A DNA stretch of 64,000 bases from Phytobacter massiliensis JC163 (GCF_000321045.1 NZ_HE578945.1:1382832-1446831), one strand, 5' to 3'; positions 10,207 to 21,170 are shown, counted from the stretch's first letter. Numbers and translations: made by a program. Notes: generated by a model not told the origin, from the sequence alone.

Positions 10207-10998
10207 ATGACTCTTCCCTTGCCCGATACCGACTTTTTACATGCCCTGGCCGATGCGGCTGACAACGAAACGCTACCACGCTTTCGCTCCGGTCTTAATT
10301 TGCATACCGGCAGTAAACCAAAGGAGGGCTACCGCTTCGACCCGGTGACCGATGCCGACCGCGAAGCCGAACGCGCTATCCGTGCGTTGATTAGCGAACG
10401 GTTTCCCGACCACTCAATTATGGGCGAGGAGTTCGGCATCAGCGGCAGCGGGCCTCTGCAATGGGTGCTGGACCCCGTTGACGGCACCCGCCCTTTCCTG
10501 TGCGGTATTCCAGTGTGGGGAACCTTAATCGGGCTGACGGTGGAAGGTCGCAGCCAGCTCGGGATGATGAGCCAGCCCTTTACCGGCGAGCGCTTTTGGG
10601 CCGACGGCGAACGCGCGTGGCGCAGCGGCCCGCAGGGTACGGCGCAGATGCAGACTCGCCAGGGCGTGAGCCTTGAACAGGCGATTTTGCACATCACTTC
10701 TCCGGAGCCGATTGCTCGCTTCCCGGAGATCAATTTTGCCGCTCTCAATGACAGCGTATTGATGACCCGCTACGGCGGCGAGTGCTATGCGATGGCAATG
10801 CTCGCGGCAGGCCAGATCGATCTTTGCCTTGAATATGCCCTGCAGCCCTATGACATCGTGGCGCTGGTGCCGATCATTGAACAGGCGGGAGGGGTGATTA
10901 CCACCCTCTCCGGCGGCAGACCAGAGGCAGGCGGCCATGTTCTGTGTGCCGCCAGCGCAGAGCTACACGCGCAGGCGCTGGCATTATTAAACAATTAA
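10207..10998 (+). CDS. hisN: Inositol-monophosphatase family enzyme, histidinol-phosphatase (HisN) type
   Basis: A 263-residue Mg-dependent phosphatase of the IMPase fold. Metal-binding motifs are visible: the acidic pair in SIMGEEFG (about residues 74-81) and WVLDPVDGTRPFLCGIPVWG (about 86-105), plus the late aspartate in QPYDIVALVPIIEQAGG. This pattern is typical of HisN-like histidinol phosphatases, which differ from the HAD-type HisB phosphatase. Enterobacteria already have HisB, so the true substrate may be another sugar or amino-alcohol phosphate. It is a single gene with its own terminator, next to the MFS gene, and absent here in E. coli. Confidence 0.8.
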   Translation: MTLPLPDTDFLHALADAADNETLPRFRSGLNLHTGSKPKEGYRFDPVTDADREAERAIRALISERFPDHSIMGEEFGISGSGPLQWVLDPVDGTRPFLCGIPVWGTLIGLTVEGRSQLGMMSQPFTGERFWADGERAWRSGPQGTAQMQTRQGVSLEQAILHITSPEPIARFPEINFAALNDSVLMTRYGGECYAMAMLAAGQIDLCLEYALQPYDIVALVPIIEQAGGVITTLSGGRPEAGGHVLCAASAELHAQALALLNN

Positions 10999-11016
10999 CC
11001 GTTCTTCTTTATCCGC

Positions 11017-11046
11017 AGCCTCAGGGATGAGGCTTCCCGCTTTTTT
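11017..11046 (+). terminator. Terminator after the IMPase-family gene
   Basis: Stem AGCCTCA/TGAGGCT (11017-11023 with 11028-11034), then TCCCGC and six T at 11041-11046. The gap between stem and U-tract makes it less than ideal. Confidence 0.65.
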
Positions 11047-11155
11047 GCGTTTAACGGGCAGAACATTTTAACTTTGGCGTCAAGCAGGTAAATTCACTTT
11101 TGTGACATCTTAACACGTTGATAACACTTCGTTGTGAAACTGCCCAGATGCATTT

Positions 11156-11438
11156 TGAAACGGCGTTTTCATTTTCCTTTTAGCGATTTTTCAGCGTATA
11201 ATGGCGGCCTGTTCATACTTGAATGGTTTCAGCTGATTGAACTATCAAAATCAACGCTTACATTGCTATTACCCCTTTCTGGCTGAAACACGAGCACACT
11301 TTACTCTGCACGCTTTTTTGATGTCACCTATCCTTAGGCTGTGGCATCGCCATTTACGCAACACAGGTTTAACTCCGGAGCCGTGCGCCCACCGGAGCGT
11401 GATTTCCAATCCTTCTCAACTTAAAGACTAAGACTGTC
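11156..11438 (+). promoter_or_regulatory. pykF promoter and long 5' leader
   Basis: TATAAT at 11197-11202 is the clear -10 candidate; no good -35 is seen. The resulting leader before pykF is about 230 nt and contains a potential hairpin CTCCGG...CCGGAG (11373-11397). A palindrome-like TGAAACGGCGTTTTCA at 11156-11171 lies where the Cra repressor acts in E. coli pykF, but it is not a clean Cra consensus. A 64-codon open frame in the leader has a TTG start and no support. Confidence 0.5.
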
Positions 11439-12851
11439 ATGAAAAAGACCAAAATTGTTTGCACCATCGGTCCGAAAACCGAATCCGAAGAGATGTTAAC
11501 CAAAATGCTGGACGCTGGCATGAACGTCATGCGTCTGAACTTCTCTCACGGTGATTATGCTGAACACGGTCAGCGCATCCAGAACCTGCGCAACGTGATG
11601 AGCAAAACCGGTAAAAAAGCGGCGATTCTGCTGGACACTAAAGGTCCGGAAATCCGCACAATCAAACTGGAAGGCGGCAACGATGTTTCGCTGAAAGCGG
11701 GCCAGACCTTCACCTTCACTACGGATAAATCCGTTGTCGGCAACAGCGAAACCGTTGCGGTAACGTACGAAGGCTTCACCTCCGATCTTTCTGTCGGCAA
11801 CACCGTGCTGGTGGATGACGGCCTGATCGGTATGGAAGTGACCGCCATCGAAGGCAACAAAGTTATTTGTAAAGTGCTGAATAACGGCGACCTCGGCGAA
11901 AACAAAGGCGTTAACCTGCCGGGCGTATCCATCGCGCTGCCTGCGCTGGCTGAAAAAGACAAACAGGATCTGATTTTCGGCTGCGAACAGGGCGTCGACT
12001 TTGTTGCGGCATCCTTCATCCGCAAGCGTTCTGACGTTGAAGAGATTCGTCAGCACCTGAAAGCGCACGGCGGCGAGCACATCCAGATCATCTCCAAAAT
12101 CGAAAACCAGGAAGGCCTGAACAATTTCGACGAGATCCTTGAAGCCTCTGACGGCATCATGGTTGCTCGTGGCGACCTGGGCGTTGAGATCCCGGTAGAA
12201 GAAGTTATCTTCGCGCAGAAGATGATGATCGAGAAATGTATCCGCGCGCGCAAAGTGGTTATCACCGCGACCCAGATGCTGGACTCTATGATCAAAAACC
12301 CGCGTCCGACCCGTGCGGAAGCAGGCGACGTGGCCAACGCCATCCTCGACGGCACCGATGCAGTGATGCTGTCTGGTGAATCCGCCAAAGGTAAATACCC
12401 GCTGGAAGCTGTCTCCATCATGGCGACCATCTGTGAGCGTACCGACCGCGTGATGACCAGCCGTCTGGACTACAACAACGACAGCCGCAAGCTGCGCATT
12501 ACCGAAGCGGTGTGCCGCGGTGCGGTAGAAACGGCTGAGAAACTGGAAGCGCCGCTGATTGTTGTCGCAACCCAGGGCGGTAAATCCGCGCGCGCCGTGC
12601 GTAAATACTTCCCGGATGCCACCATCCTCGCCCTGACCACCAATGAAATCACCGCGCGTCAGCTGGTGCTGAGCAAAGGCGTCATCGCGCAGCTGGTAAC
12701 TGAAATCTCCTCTACCGATGATTTCTACCGTCTGGGTAAAGAGCTGGCGGTACAGAGCGGCCTGGCGAAGAAAGGCGACGTGGTTGTAATGGTATCCGGC
12801 GCGCTGGTTTCCAGCGGCACCACCAATACAGCATCTGTACACGTTCTGTAA
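11439..12851 (+). CDS. pykF: Pyruvate kinase I
   Basis: Converts phosphoenolpyruvate and ADP to pyruvate and ATP, the last step of glycolysis; the F form is activated by fructose 1,6-bisphosphate. The 470 residues equal E. coli PykF. The N-terminus is [20 protein letters not shown]. Catalytic and phosphate-binding regions include [13 protein letters not shown], the lysine-containing [10 protein letters not shown], and [20 protein letters not shown]. Codon use looks strongly biased, as expected for an abundant enzyme. It is a single gene ended by a strong terminator. Confidence 0.98.
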   Translation: MKKTKIVCTIGPKTESEEMLTKMLDAGMNVMRLNFSHGDYAEHGQRIQNLRNVMSKTGKKAAILLDTKGPEIRTIKLEGGNDVSLKAGQTFTFTTDKSVVGNSETVAVTYEGFTSDLSVGNTVLVDDGLIGMEVTAIEGNKVICKVLNNGDLGENKGVNLPGVSIALPALAEKDKQDLIFGCEQGVDFVAASFIRKRSDVEEIRQHLKAHGGEHIQIISKIENQEGLNNFDEILEASDGIMVARGDLGVEIPVEEVIFAQKMMIEKCIRARKVVITATQMLDSMIKNPRPTRAEAGDVANAILDGTDAVMLSGESAKGKYPLEAVSIMATICERTDRVMTSRLDYNNDSRKLRITEAVCRGAVETAEKLEAPLIVVATQGGKSARAVRKYFPDATILALTTNEITARQLVLSKGVIAQLVTEISSTDDFYRLGKELAVQSGLAKKGDVVVMVSGALVSSGTTNTASVHVL

Positions 12852-12879
12852 TAAAACAGATTAATTTTCTGCTTAATAA

Positions 12880-12902
12880 AGCGCCCGCCGGGCGCTTTTT
12901 TT
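12880..12902 (+). terminator. Terminator after pykF
   Basis: AGCGCCC-GCC-GGGCGCT followed by a run of T. Strong intrinsic terminator. Confidence 0.92.
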
Positions 12903-13083
12903 ATTTATCAGGTAGCCACTCTGAATAAAAAAGCAAATCGGCTTTTACTATTTAAATGGCATATTATCTAAGATGAATCCGATGGAAGCTTGCTGTTTTC
13001 ACAGCCTTTTTTAGGCGTTTCACTCAGATTCGGCGTTTCTTTGAGCGAACGATCAAATTTAAGTGGATTCCCATCAAAAAAAT

Positions 13084-13113
13084 ATTCTCAACCTAAAAAA
13101 CTTTGTGTAATAC
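13084..13113 (+). promoter_or_regulatory. lpp promoter
   Basis: TTCTCA (13084-13089) and TAATAC (13108-13113) with 18 bp between, in a stretch almost identical to the very strong E. coli lpp promoter. The leader GCTACATGGAGATTAACTC and the Shine-Dalgarno GAGGGTATT follow before the start at 13159. The roughly 180 bp between the pykF terminator and this promoter is AT-rich and I see no gene in it. Confidence 0.8.
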
Positions 13114-13146
13114 TTGTAACGCTACATGGAGATTAACTCAATCTAG

Positions 13147-13395
<249 letters not shown>

Positions 13396-13410
13396 GAGTC
13401 GCTGTAATAA

Positions 13411-13439
13411 AATGGCGCACATTGTGCGCCATTTTTTTT
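13411..13439 (+). terminator. Terminator after lpp
   Basis: AATGGCGCAC-ATT-GTGCGCCATT stem with eight T (13432-13439), lying between lpp and the convergent ldtE. Confidence 0.93.
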
Positions 13440-13446
13440 GTCTCTC

Positions 13447-14460
13447 TTACTGCGTTACTTCCCCTTTCTGTTCACCTGCATTCATCACCATCGTATTTCT
13501 ACTCTGAGCCGATACCACGCCCGGTGCTGCCGGTTTGTTGCCTGACCCCGCCGGAACAGCGACTGGATAGCCAGCGCGCCGGTAGAGCGCCTTATCAATG
13601 ACCTTTTTGTCTCCTCCGCCCTGCTCTATGACGCCAGCCAACGTAGCGTTAAAGGTGATTGGCAGCGTTTGCGTATTTTGCTCAACGGTTTGTGACAGCG
13701 GTCGATGTACCTCGATATAGTGCCGTCCGTCCGGTTCGATAGAGTATTTCACCGGCTCATTGATAATCGCCACAGGCGTGCCGGTGCTGACCTGCGAGAA
13801 CAGCGACTGGATGTCCGCCGCGTTCATGCGCATACAGCCCGAGCTAACCCGCAGACCGACGCTGTCAGGCGCGCTGGTGCCGTGAATGAGGTATTCGCCG
13901 TTTCCAATGCCCAGACGCAGCGCATAGCGCCCCAGCGGGTTATTCGGCCCGGCGGGGACCACCGCAGGCAGATTAATCCCTTTAGCCAGTGAGCGCGCGC
14001 GAATGCCCGCGGGCGGCGTCCAGGTAGGGTTAGGGATTTTCTGGCTGATTCGCGTCGTCGAGACCGGCGTTTCAAGCCCCTGCTGCCCAATACCCAGCGG
14101 GAAGACCTGCACAATATTTTTTCCTGGCGGATAGTAATAGAGACGCAGCTCGGCAAGGTTCACCACGATGCCGTCCCGCGGCGCATCCGGCAGCAGCATT
14201 TGCGACGGAATAGTCACCACGGTGCCCGGTTGCGGCACCGGAGCAATGGTGTCATTGGCTTCAAGGATGAGCATGGCCGCCGTATCAAAATGGCGGGCGA
14301 TTGCCTGCAGGTTTTTATCCCCCGGCTGAACGGTATAGGTTTGATTCTGACCGATAAGGCGGCTGCCTTCCGGCGGTAAGGGATAATCGACCGCCCAGGC
14401 GGTCTGAATGGCGCTGAAAGCGCCGATAAGGCAAAGTGTTATTAGAGACGCGCGTTTCAT
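13447..14460 (-). CDS. ldtE: L,D-transpeptidase LdtE (YnhG)
   Basis: Periplasmic peptidoglycan enzyme that makes 3-3 (meso-DAP to meso-DAP) crosslinks. The 337 residues start with a cleavable signal peptide (cleavage after AWA, about residue 23). A LysM-like segment [20 protein letters not shown] follows at about 41-60. The YkuD catalytic domain carries the His of [13 protein letters not shown] and the Cys of [11 protein letters not shown] near residue 210, the conserved active-site pair. Gene order lpp-ldtE-sufE matches E. coli. Confidence 0.95.
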   Translation of the reverse strand: MKRASLITLCLIGAFSAIQTAWAVDYPLPPEGSRLIGQNQTYTVQPGDKNLQAIARHFDTAAMLILEANDTIAPVPQPGTVVTIPSQMLLPDAPRDGIVVNLAELRLYYYPPGKNIVQVFPLGIGQQGLETPVSTTRISQKIPNPTWTPPAGIRARSLAKGINLPAVVPAGPNNPLGRYALRLGIGNGEYLIHGTSAPDSVGLRVSSGCMRMNAADIQSLFSQVSTGTPVAIINEPVKYSIEPDGRHYIEVHRPLSQTVEQNTQTLPITFNATLAGVIEQGGGDKKVIDKALYRRAGYPVAVPAGSGNKPAAPGVVSAQSRNTMVMNAGEQKGEVTQ

Positions 14461-14556
14461 GCAAAATGTCCTGTATTCACGGCAATATGCCGAAAGCTGA
14501 AAACAAGCGAGGCGTACAAGCGCCTCGCAACACAGGATGAAAGCTGTCTCGTAAGC

Positions 14557-14973
14557 TTAGCTAATTTCGGCAGCTTTAGCGCGAATTGCGCGAATCATTG
14601 CCTCAAGCCCTTGCGAACGGGAGGGAGTAAGATGTTGCGTAAGCGACATTTTTTCAAACCAGGGACGAACATCGAAGGCAACGATGTCCTGCGCGGTCAT
14701 CTGCTGGTACAGGCTAAAAACCACGGCGATAAGCCCCTTCACGATAGCGGCATCGCTGTCTCCCGCCAGTTCAATCACCCCTTCCGGGTTGCGCTCCATC
14801 ACAATCCACACCTGGCTCTGGCAGCCCTGGATACGGTTCTCGGCGCTGTGAGCCTCATCGCTCAGCGGCGGCAAACGCTGCCCCAGTTCAATAATGTACA
14901 GATACTTCTCTTCCCAGTTGGCGCAGCGGCCAAAATTTCGCAGGAGTTTATCTTTGTCAGGTAAAACAGCCAT
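14557..14973 (-). CDS. sufE: Cysteine desulfuration protein SufE
   Basis: Accepts persulfide sulfur from SufS and passes it to the SufBCD scaffold. The 138 residues equal the E. coli size. The acceptor cysteine is in the loop [11 protein letters not shown] (about residue 51). It is the last gene of the sufABCDSE operon, 13 bp after sufS. Confidence 0.97.
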   Translation of the reverse strand: MAVLPDKDKLLRNFGRCANWEEKYLYIIELGQRLPPLSDEAHSAENRIQGCQSQVWIVMERNPEGVIELAGDSDAAIVKGLIAVVFSLYQQMTAQDIVAFDVRPWFEKMSLTQHLTPSRSQGLEAMIRAIRAKAAEIS

Positions 14974-14986
14974 CTCTGCCTCTCTG

Positions 14987-16207
14987 TTAGCCCAGCAGCT
15001 GATGAATGCGTTTCAGGCCAGCCACCAGACGATCCACCTCTTCGGTAGTGTTATACATTACCAGCGATGCCCGGCACATTGCCGGTACCTGGTAAAATGC
15101 CATTAACGGCATGGCGCAGTGGTGCCCCGTGCGCACCGCGATACCGTAATTATCAAGAAAGCTGCCGACATCATAGGCATGGTGCTGACCCAGGTTAAAG
15201 GCGATAACACCCAGACGGTTACGCGGGCCGTAAACAGTGAACTCCGGCACCGCCGCCAGCGCATCCAGGGCATATTCCATCAGCATGGTTTCGTATTGCG
15301 CAATGGCATTGAGGTCAAGGGCGCTGACATACTCCAGCGCCGCGCCAAAGCCAATAATGCCGCCGGTATTGGGGGTACCTGCCTCAAAACGCCAGGGCGC
15401 CTTCGCCCAGGTTGTGCCTTCCGTCAGGCTGACGGTCGCGATCATCGACCCGCCCCCTTCCCATGGCGGCATGGCCTGCAGGATATCCTCTTTGGCGTAA
15501 AGAATACCGATACCGGTTGGTCCATACAGCTTATGGGCTGAGAAGACATAAAAGTCACAGTCCAGCGCCTGCACATCCACCGGGTGGTGCATCACCGCCT
15601 GCGCGCCATCGATAAGCACCTTCGCGCCATGCTGATGCGCGAGGGCTGTCATCTCCGCCACCGGGTTTTCCGTCCCCAGGACATTGGAAACATGCGTTAC
15701 CGCTAAAAGCCGGGTGCGCTGGTCAAGCAGACCCGGCAGCGCTTCCATTTGCAGGGTGCCATCCGGGTTAAGAGGAAGCACCCGCAGCTCTGCGCCCACC
15801 CGCTCGCACAGCATTTGCCACGGAACGATATTGGCATGGTGCTCCATAGCGGTAATCACAATATTGTCGCCGGCCCCGACCTGGCTTGTCCCCCAGCTAT
15901 TGGCGACAAGGTTAATCCCTTCTGTCGTGCCGCGAACAAAGACCAGCTCCTCTGGCAGCCGGGCGTTGATAAAGGCCGCCGCCAGGGTGCGGACGTTCTC
16001 CATCCGCTGGGTGGCTTCGGCACTCAGGGTATGAATGCCGCGGTGCACTGCGGCGTAGCCGTGGCGATAAAACTCCGCTTCCGCCTCAATCACCTGCGTG
16101 GGTTTTTGCGCGCTGGCGGCGCTGTCAAGGTAGGCCAGCGGGACGCCATTCACCTCACGGGCCAGAACCGGAAAGTCAGCGCGTACTTTCTGCACAGGAA
16201 ACGTCAT
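14987..16207 (-). CDS. sufS: Cysteine desulfurase SufS
   Basis: PLP-dependent class II cysteine desulfurase and selenocysteine lyase that supplies sulfur for Fe-S clusters. The 406 residues match the family. The PLP lysine is in [13 protein letters not shown] (about residue 226) and the catalytic cysteine is in [11 protein letters not shown] (about residue 364). The start overlaps the sufD stop by 4 bp (ATGA-type coupling). Confidence 0.97.
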   Translation of the reverse strand: MTFPVQKVRADFPVLAREVNGVPLAYLDSAASAQKPTQVIEAEAEFYRHGYAAVHRGIHTLSAEATQRMENVRTLAAAFINARLPEELVFVRGTTEGINLVANSWGTSQVGAGDNIVITAMEHHANIVPWQMLCERVGAELRVLPLNPDGTLQMEALPGLLDQRTRLLAVTHVSNVLGTENPVAEMTALAHQHGAKVLIDGAQAVMHHPVDVQALDCDFYVFSAHKLYGPTGIGILYAKEDILQAMPPWEGGGSMIATVSLTEGTTWAKAPWRFEAGTPNTGGIIGFGAALEYVSALDLNAIAQYETMLMEYALDALAAVPEFTVYGPRNRLGVIAFNLGQHHAYDVGSFLDNYGIAVRTGHHCAMPLMAFYQVPAMCRASLVMYNTTEEVDRLVAGLKRIHQLLG

Positions 16208-17472
16208 GCTAAACCTCCTGCAAGGCGCTGGCCGATACGCGCCAGCACCTGCTGCCTGAGCGCTTCGTCGCTGACGGCTTCGGTAAGCTCAGCGGCAAAA
16301 GCGTAGATAATCATCTTCTGCGCCGCCTCTTTATCAATGCCCCGCGAGCGCAAATAGAACATCTGTTCTTCATCAATGCGCCCGACGGTAGCGCCGTGGC
16401 TGCATTTCACATCGTCAGCGTAAATTTCAAGCTGCGGTTTGGTATCCACCTCCGCCAGCCTGCCCAACAACAGGTTGTTGTTAGTCATTTGACCGTCAGT
16501 TTTAAGGGCGTGTTGCGCAACCTTGATTAAGCCATTGAACACCGCGCGACCTTTATCGCTGACGATGGTCTTATGCAGCTGGCGACTATTGCAGTAGCCC
16601 TTGTTGTGCTCAAGCCAGGTACGCGAATCGCACACTTCGCTGTTGACCGGCATCGCCAGACTGTTCATCCGTAGCGTGGTGTTTTCGCCATTCAGCTGCG
16701 TGCTGGTGTTATGGCGCAGTACCGCGCCGCCCAGCAGGAAGCTGTGGCTGTATGCCGCCGCGTCGGCCGCCAGGCGAATATCGTTATGGGCAAAGTGATA
16801 GCTTTGCGCATTTTCGAAGGCCAGCTTGACGTGATGCAGTTGCGCATTGGCCGCCACATCCATCGTCAGGCGCGACCCGGTGAAATGCCGGTGTTCGTTG
16901 AGGCTGACGTAATGTTCGTAAATGGTCGCCTCGGCCCCCTCGGCCAGCGCCAGATGATGCCGGTAGTGCGCGGTATTCAGCTCCGCGTCCGGTAGCCCCT
17001 GGGTAATGTGCATCAGCAGCAGCGGCTTCGCAGGTCGCTGATTGCGCGCGACGCTGATATACGTAACGCTTTGCGCCAGGCTTTCGGTCAGATGGAGAAA
17101 GACCTCCGGCTGCACCGGTGCGGCCAGCGGCTGGCCATCATTCATCATGACCGTGAAACCACTGCCGTCCGTCATGTCGCTGAGATCGGCGCGAAATTGC
17201 CCGTCGACAAACACCAGCCGTGTCGCCTCTACCGGCAGCGCCAGGTTCGCACAGGTTTCAGCGCTCACCCCGGCCGTGGAAGTGACAAAGCGATTGTTCA
17301 GCAGCCCTTCCAGCGGCGTATATTTCCAGTTTTCCTGTTTGCGCGTAGGAAGACCGGTGCGCAACAGCTGCTGGAAGTGGTCGCGCGCCTGTTCTGTGCG
17401 CCCGCCGCCCTGCTCTTCAAACAGGTGATGCCACTGTTGCAGCACGTTACTGCTGTTCGGTAAGCCAGCCAT
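16204..17472 (-). CDS. sufD: Fe-S scaffold complex subunit SufD
   Basis: Partner of SufB in the SufBC2D scaffold that assembles Fe-S clusters under iron limitation and oxidative stress. The 422 residues begin [20 protein letters not shown]. The C-terminal half is the right-handed beta-helix shared with SufB, ending with the conserved [20 protein letters not shown] region. It overlaps the end of sufC by 26 bp, showing tight operon packing. Confidence 0.97.
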   Translation of the reverse strand: MAGLPNSSNVLQQWHHLFEEQGGGRTEQARDHFQQLLRTGLPTRKQENWKYTPLEGLLNNRFVTSTAGVSAETCANLALPVEATRLVFVDGQFRADLSDMTDGSGFTVMMNDGQPLAAPVQPEVFLHLTESLAQSVTYISVARNQRPAKPLLLMHITQGLPDAELNTAHYRHHLALAEGAEATIYEHYVSLNEHRHFTGSRLTMDVAANAQLHHVKLAFENAQSYHFAHNDIRLAADAAAYSHSFLLGGAVLRHNTSTQLNGENTTLRMNSLAMPVNSEVCDSRTWLEHNKGYCNSRQLHKTIVSDKGRAVFNGLIKVAQHALKTDGQMTNNNLLLGRLAEVDTKPQLEIYADDVKCSHGATVGRIDEEQMFYLRSRGIDKEAAQKMIIYAFAAELTEAVSDEALRQQVLARIGQRLAGGLA

Positions 17473-18193
17473 AACCCTGCTCCTCCAGTTGCTTAACCAG
17501 CGTAAAGTCGCCGGATTTCACGATTCGCCCCTGATAAAGCACGTGGACAAAATCGGGCTTGATGTAATCAAGAATGCGCTGGTAGTGGGTGACGATGATA
17601 AAAGAGCGCTGCGCATCGCGCAGGGAGTTGACCCCTTCGGCAACAATTTTCAGGGCGTCGATATCCAGCCCGGAGTCGGTTTCGTCCAGAATGCACAGCG
17701 CAGGCTCCAGCACCGCCATCTGCAGAATATCGTTACGCTTCTTCTCGCCGCCGGAAAAACCAACGTTGACCGAGCGGGTAAGCAGGTCTTCCGGCATTTT
17801 CAGCAGCCTGATTTTCTCTTCCATCAAATCCTGGAAGTCGAAGCGGTCAAGCTCCTCCTGGCCGCGGTATTTACGCACCGCATTCAGCGCCGTCTGCAGG
17901 AAAAACTGGTTGCTGACGCCGGGGATCTCAACCGGGTACTGGAACGCCATAAAGACGCCCTCGCCTGCGCGCTCTTCGGGAGAGAGCTCCAGCAGGTCTT
18001 TACCCTTCCAGTTAATGATGCCGCCGGTGACTTCATAATCTTCACGCCCGGCAAGCGTTGCAGAGAGCGTACTTTTGCCTGAGCCGTTTGGCCCCATAAT
18101 GGCGTGCACTTCGCCCGGTTTTACCTCCAGGCTCAGGCCACGCAAAATCTCTTTATCTTCAACGCTAACCTGCAAATCTTGAATACTTAACAT
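17447..18193 (-). CDS. sufC: Fe-S scaffold ATPase SufC
   Basis: ABC-type ATPase of the SufBC2D complex. The 248 residues contain Walker A GPNGSGKST (about 35-43), the signature FSGGEKKRNDI and Walker B LCILDETDSGLD with its catalytic glutamate. It is soluble and acts with SufB and SufD, not as a transporter. It lies 28 bp after sufB. Confidence 0.97.
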   Translation of the reverse strand: MLSIQDLQVSVEDKEILRGLSLEVKPGEVHAIMGPNGSGKSTLSATLAGREDYEVTGGIINWKGKDLLELSPEERAGEGVFMAFQYPVEIPGVSNQFFLQTALNAVRKYRGQEELDRFDFQDLMEEKIRLLKMPEDLLTRSVNVGFSGGEKKRNDILQMAVLEPALCILDETDSGLDIDALKIVAEGVNSLRDAQRSFIIVTHYQRILDYIKPDFVHVLYQGRIVKSGDFTLVKQLEEQGYGWLTEQQ

Positions 18194-18221
18194 GTTTGAT
18201 CCTTAACGCTAACTCAGGCGG

Positions 18222-19706
18222 TTAACCGACGCTGTGTTCAAGGCTAATCGCCAGTAATTTTTGCGCTTCAACGGCGAATTCCAGCGGCAGTTCTGAGAAC
18301 ACATCCTTACAGAAGCCGTTTACGATCATTGAAATCGCATCCTCTTCGCTGATGCCGCGCTGCAGGCAGTAGAAGAGCTGATCCTCACCGATACGCGAAG
18401 TAGTGGCCTCATGCTCCAGCTGGGCGCTGTTGTTGCGGCACTCCACATAGGGGAATGTGTGTGCCCCGCAGTCCGCCCCTATCAACATTGAGTCGCACTG
18501 GGTAAAGTTTCGCGCGTTGGTGGCGGTGGGCATGATTTTCACCAGGCCACGGTAGCTGTTCTGGCTGTGCCCGGCAGAAATCCCTTTCGAAATAATGGTC
18601 GAACGGGTGTTCTTGCCGATATGGATCATCTTAGTGCCGGTGTCCGCCTGCTGATGGCCGCTGGTCAGCGCCACCGAGTAGAACTCGCCAATCGAGTTAT
18701 CGCCGCGCAGAATACAGCTCGGGTATTTCCAGGTAATGGCGGAGCCGGTTTCCGACTGCGTCCACGACATCTTGCTGTTTTCGCCCTCGCACAGGGCGCG
18801 CTTGGTGACGAAGTTCAGGATCCCCCCGGTGTTGTTATCCCCCGGGAACCAGTTTTGTACCGTGGAATACTTCACTTCGGCATCTTTATGGATAATGACT
18901 TCCACGACGGCAGCATGGAGCTGGTAGCTGTCACGCACTGGCGCGGAGCAGCCTTCAATATAGCTGACGTAGCTGCCTTCATCGGCCACGAGAATGGTGC
19001 GCTCAAACTGACCGGTTTTTTCCGCGTTAATACGGAAATAGGTGGACAGTTCCATCGGACAGCGCACGCCCTTCGGCACGTAGATAAAGGTGCCATCAGA
19101 GGCCACCGCCGCGTTCAGCGCGGCGAAAAAGTTATCGTTCGACGGCACCACGGTGCCCAGATACTTTTTCACCAGCTCCGGGTGATCGTGAATCGCCTCG
19201 CCAAACGAGCAGAAAATGATCCCCTGCTCCGCCAGCTTTTCACGGTAGGTAGTGGCGACAGAAACGGAGTCAAAAATGGCGTCTACCGCCACCTCTTTAC
19301 CTTCGCGCACCGGCACGCCGAGCTGCTCAAAGGCCTCTTCCACCTCTTTACTTAAATAGGCGTTTGCCCCGGTCTGTTGCACCGCACCCGGCTGCGATGC
19401 GCAGCTGTCGTCGCAGTTGCCGCAGGAGGGAGCTGAGTAGTAGCTGTAATCCTGGTAGTTGAGCTTGTCATAATGGGCTTTCAGCCAGTGCGGCTCTTCC
19501 ATCTCAACCCAGGCGTGATAAGCGTTAAGCCGAAATTCCAGCATCCACTCCGGCTCATTACGCTTGGCTGAAATTGCGCGCACCACCTCCTCGTTGATCC
19601 CTTTCGCCAGCTCATCAGTTGTCAGCCGGGTAAAGAACCCCTCTTTATAGTTGAGGTTGCCGCTCCACATCTGGACATCGTCAGTTGCTTCTGTATTACG
19701 AGACAT
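18222..19706 (-). CDS. sufB: Fe-S scaffold protein SufB
   Basis: Main scaffold subunit on which the nascent Fe-S cluster forms. The ATG at 19706 gives [14 protein letters not shown] and 494 residues, one fewer than E. coli. The open frame extends 13 codons upstream, but that would overlap sufA and is not supported. Cysteines include the N-terminal [10 protein letters not shown] cluster and the functional Cys near [13 protein letters not shown]. It follows sufA with an 8-bp gap. Confidence 0.97.
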   Translation of the reverse strand: MSRNTEATDDVQMWSGNLNYKEGFFTRLTTDELAKGINEEVVRAISAKRNEPEWMLEFRLNAYHAWVEMEEPHWLKAHYDKLNYQDYSYYSAPSCGNCDDSCASQPGAVQQTGANAYLSKEVEEAFEQLGVPVREGKEVAVDAIFDSVSVATTYREKLAEQGIIFCSFGEAIHDHPELVKKYLGTVVPSNDNFFAALNAAVASDGTFIYVPKGVRCPMELSTYFRINAEKTGQFERTILVADEGSYVSYIEGCSAPVRDSYQLHAAVVEVIIHKDAEVKYSTVQNWFPGDNNTGGILNFVTKRALCEGENSKMSWTQSETGSAITWKYPSCILRGDNSIGEFYSVALTSGHQQADTGTKMIHIGKNTRSTIISKGISAGHSQNSYRGLVKIMPTATNARNFTQCDSMLIGADCGAHTFPYVECRNNSAQLEHEATTSRIGEDQLFYCLQRGISEEDAISMIVNGFCKDVFSELPLEFAVEAQKLLAISLEHSVG

Positions 19707-19714
19707 AGTACCGC

Positions 19715-20083
19715 CTATACCCCAAAGCTTTCGCCGCAGCCACATTCGTGCTGCGCTTTTGGGTTATGAAATTTGAAGATCTGGTTTAATCCTTCCCGCA
19801 CGTAATCCACTTCCGTGCCGTCAATAAACGGCATCGCCTGAAGGGGAACATACAGACGCGCGCCGTCCAGCTCGTACAGCAGGTCATCTTCATCAGGCTC
19901 GCTTACGGTATCAAGCACGTAGCCAAACCCGGCGCAGCCCGTCTGTTTAATACCCAGACGCACGCCCAGCAGGCCCGGTTGTTTGCTGCATAACGTACGG
20001 ATATGTTCTGCGGCGGCAGGCGTTAACGTCAGCCCGCGCCAGGAAAAGTCCTGCGGATTAAATGTTCCGGAATGCGATTCCAT
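19715..20083 (-). CDS. sufA: Fe-S cluster carrier SufA
   Basis: A-type carrier that transfers clusters from SufBC2D to target apoproteins. The 122 residues have the three conserved cysteines, in [11 protein letters not shown] (about residue 79) and in [11 protein letters not shown] at the C-terminus. It is the first gene of the operon, behind the regulatory region that holds a Fur-type site. Confidence 0.97.
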   Translation of the reverse strand: MESHSGTFNPQDFSWRGLTLTPAAAEHIRTLCSKQPGLLGVRLGIKQTGCAGFGYVLDTVSEPDEDDLLYELDGARLYVPLQAMPFIDGTEVDYVREGLNQIFKFHNPKAQHECGCGESFGV

Positions 20084-20130
20084 AGGTCTACCTCACGTAA
20101 GAAGCCATAAGGGCATAACCCTATGTTAGT

Positions 20131-20149
20131 GATAATGATTCTCACTTCA
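20131..20149 (-). promoter_or_regulatory. Fur box in the suf promoter
   Basis: GATAATGATTCTCACTTCA, close to the GATAATGATAATCATTATC consensus, about 50 bp before sufA. E. coli sufA is repressed by Fur and activated by IscR and OxyR. A palindrome-like ATAAGGGCATAACCCTAT (20107-20124) and an AATAACCCTTTGGAATAG stretch (minus strand, near 20154-20171) are candidates for other factors but are not clean matches. The remaining intergenic DNA up to 20400 is AT-rich with no visible gene. Confidence 0.75.
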
Positions 20150-20404
20150 ACCTCTATTCCAAAGGGTTATTCCTGCGAGGCCCAATTTTTACACCTCTGG
20201 TATAAGCATAGACCCTGTGGCAAGGCTTTACAGATAAGTAAAAAATAGTTTAATCAATTGAAAAATAATGGGTCTTTAAAACAGAAAAGGAGACGCAGAG
20301 ACAAGAATTAAAGATGTATAGGCAATACCTATTTTTAAGATAGGCCGCTGAAAAGCACAAATTTATAAGGCGGGGAGAAGCAAAGGACGTGAAAAACAAC
20401 ATAA

Positions 20405-20432
20405 AGGAAAGCCGGGGAAGGCCCCACGGCTC
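20405..20432 (-). terminator. Probable terminator after zinT
   Basis: On the minus strand AGCCGTGGGG-cct-tCCCCGGCT pairs as a stem with one imperfection and is followed by TTCCTTTA. Moderate quality. Confidence 0.55.
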
Positions 20433-20444
20433 TCGACTGCGCCA

Positions 20445-21095
20445 TCAATGATGCAGCATTTCGTCAACCACCTGCTCATCGGACAGCTGATACGGGTAAT
20501 AAGTCGGCCAGTTATCCATCTCTTCCAGCAGCGCCTGCTGGGAAGTATTGCCCATAAAGATATGATAATGGGCAGACTTGCGCGGTGCGATAGTATGGTC
20601 GCTGAACTGAACATATTTCGGCGCTTTGCTGGCAGCGTCTTTACATTCAAACAGGTAACGCACCCCTTTTTTACCCGAGGCGTAAGTCAGGATTTTGTAG
20701 CCAGCGTAATCATATTTACAGGCGTTGACGCTGTCGCCGGTGTGGAACTCCATCACGCCGTTTTCAATGCCGATGGTGGCAACGTCAGTGGCGTAGCCCC
20801 GACGATAGTACGCTTTAATCTCTTCGGCGTTTTTGCCGCCCTCTTTAGCCGCTTTCTTTTTGAAAACCGGGTCAAGCGCGCCGCTCTGTAATAACGGATA
20901 AACTGACTGCCAGACGCCGTCCCAGTCCGTCAGGGCACGATCCTGAACGTCCTTATCGTCAAATACCCCCTCCGCCGCCTGCTGTTCTTTTTCCGTTAAC
21001 GGTTTGCCGTGGGCATGATGAGCATGAGCAAAGACCTGCGTACTCAAGAGCAGCGCGCCAAGCGCCAGGGTAATTTTTCCAGTTTGACCAGCCAA
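20445..21095 (-). CDS. zinT: Periplasmic zinc/cadmium-binding protein ZinT (YodA)
   Basis: Periplasmic metal-binding protein that helps ZnuABC under zinc starvation. It has a signal peptide ([20 protein letters not shown]), an N-terminal histidine stretch HAHHAHGKP and the lipocalin-like body ending [15 protein letters not shown]. coli ZinT is 216 residues. The likely start here is TTG at 21095 (GAGGG Shine-Dalgarno 7 bp upstream), giving 216 residues. The upstream in-frame ATG would fall inside the Zur operator. This location (next to lpxP) differs from E. coli yodA, so the gene is relocated. Confidence 0.93.
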   Translation of the reverse strand: MAGQTGKITLALGALLLSTQVFAHAHHAHGKPLTEKEQQAAEGVFDDKDVQDRALTDWDGVWQSVYPLLQSGALDPVFKKKAAKEGGKNAEEIKAYYRRGYATDVATIGIENGVMEFHTGDSVNACKYDYAGYKILTYASGKKGVRYLFECKDAASKAPKYVQFSDHTIAPRKSAHYHIFMGNTSQQALLEEMDNWPTYYPYQLSDEQVVDEMLHH

Positions 21096-21126
21096 AGTGT
21101 GTCCCTCAATGGTAGAAATGAAATAT

Positions 21127-21147
21127 AATGTTACGATATAACATATC
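21127..21147 (-). promoter_or_regulatory. Zur-type operator of zinT
   Basis: AATGTTACGATATAACATATC contains the palindromic core TGTTAcgaTATAACA that resembles the enterobacterial Zur box (TGTTATAWTATAACA). It lies about 32 bp upstream of the TTG start, consistent with zinc repression. Confidence 0.7.
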
Positions 21148-21170
21148 ACTCATCAAGCCGCTGACGCCAT

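Noticed and set aside
11156-11171. Cra operator upstream of pykF
   Set aside because: TGAAACGGCGTTTTCA is only a partial match to the Cra consensus, so it is mentioned but not called.
11237-11431. 64-codon frame in the pykF leader
   Set aside because: TTG start without a ribosome site, no protein-like composition, lies wholly in the untranslated leader.
11496-12842. 448-codon antisense frame in pykF
   Set aside because: Typical antisense opening caused by strong codon bias in pykF; no start signal or homology.
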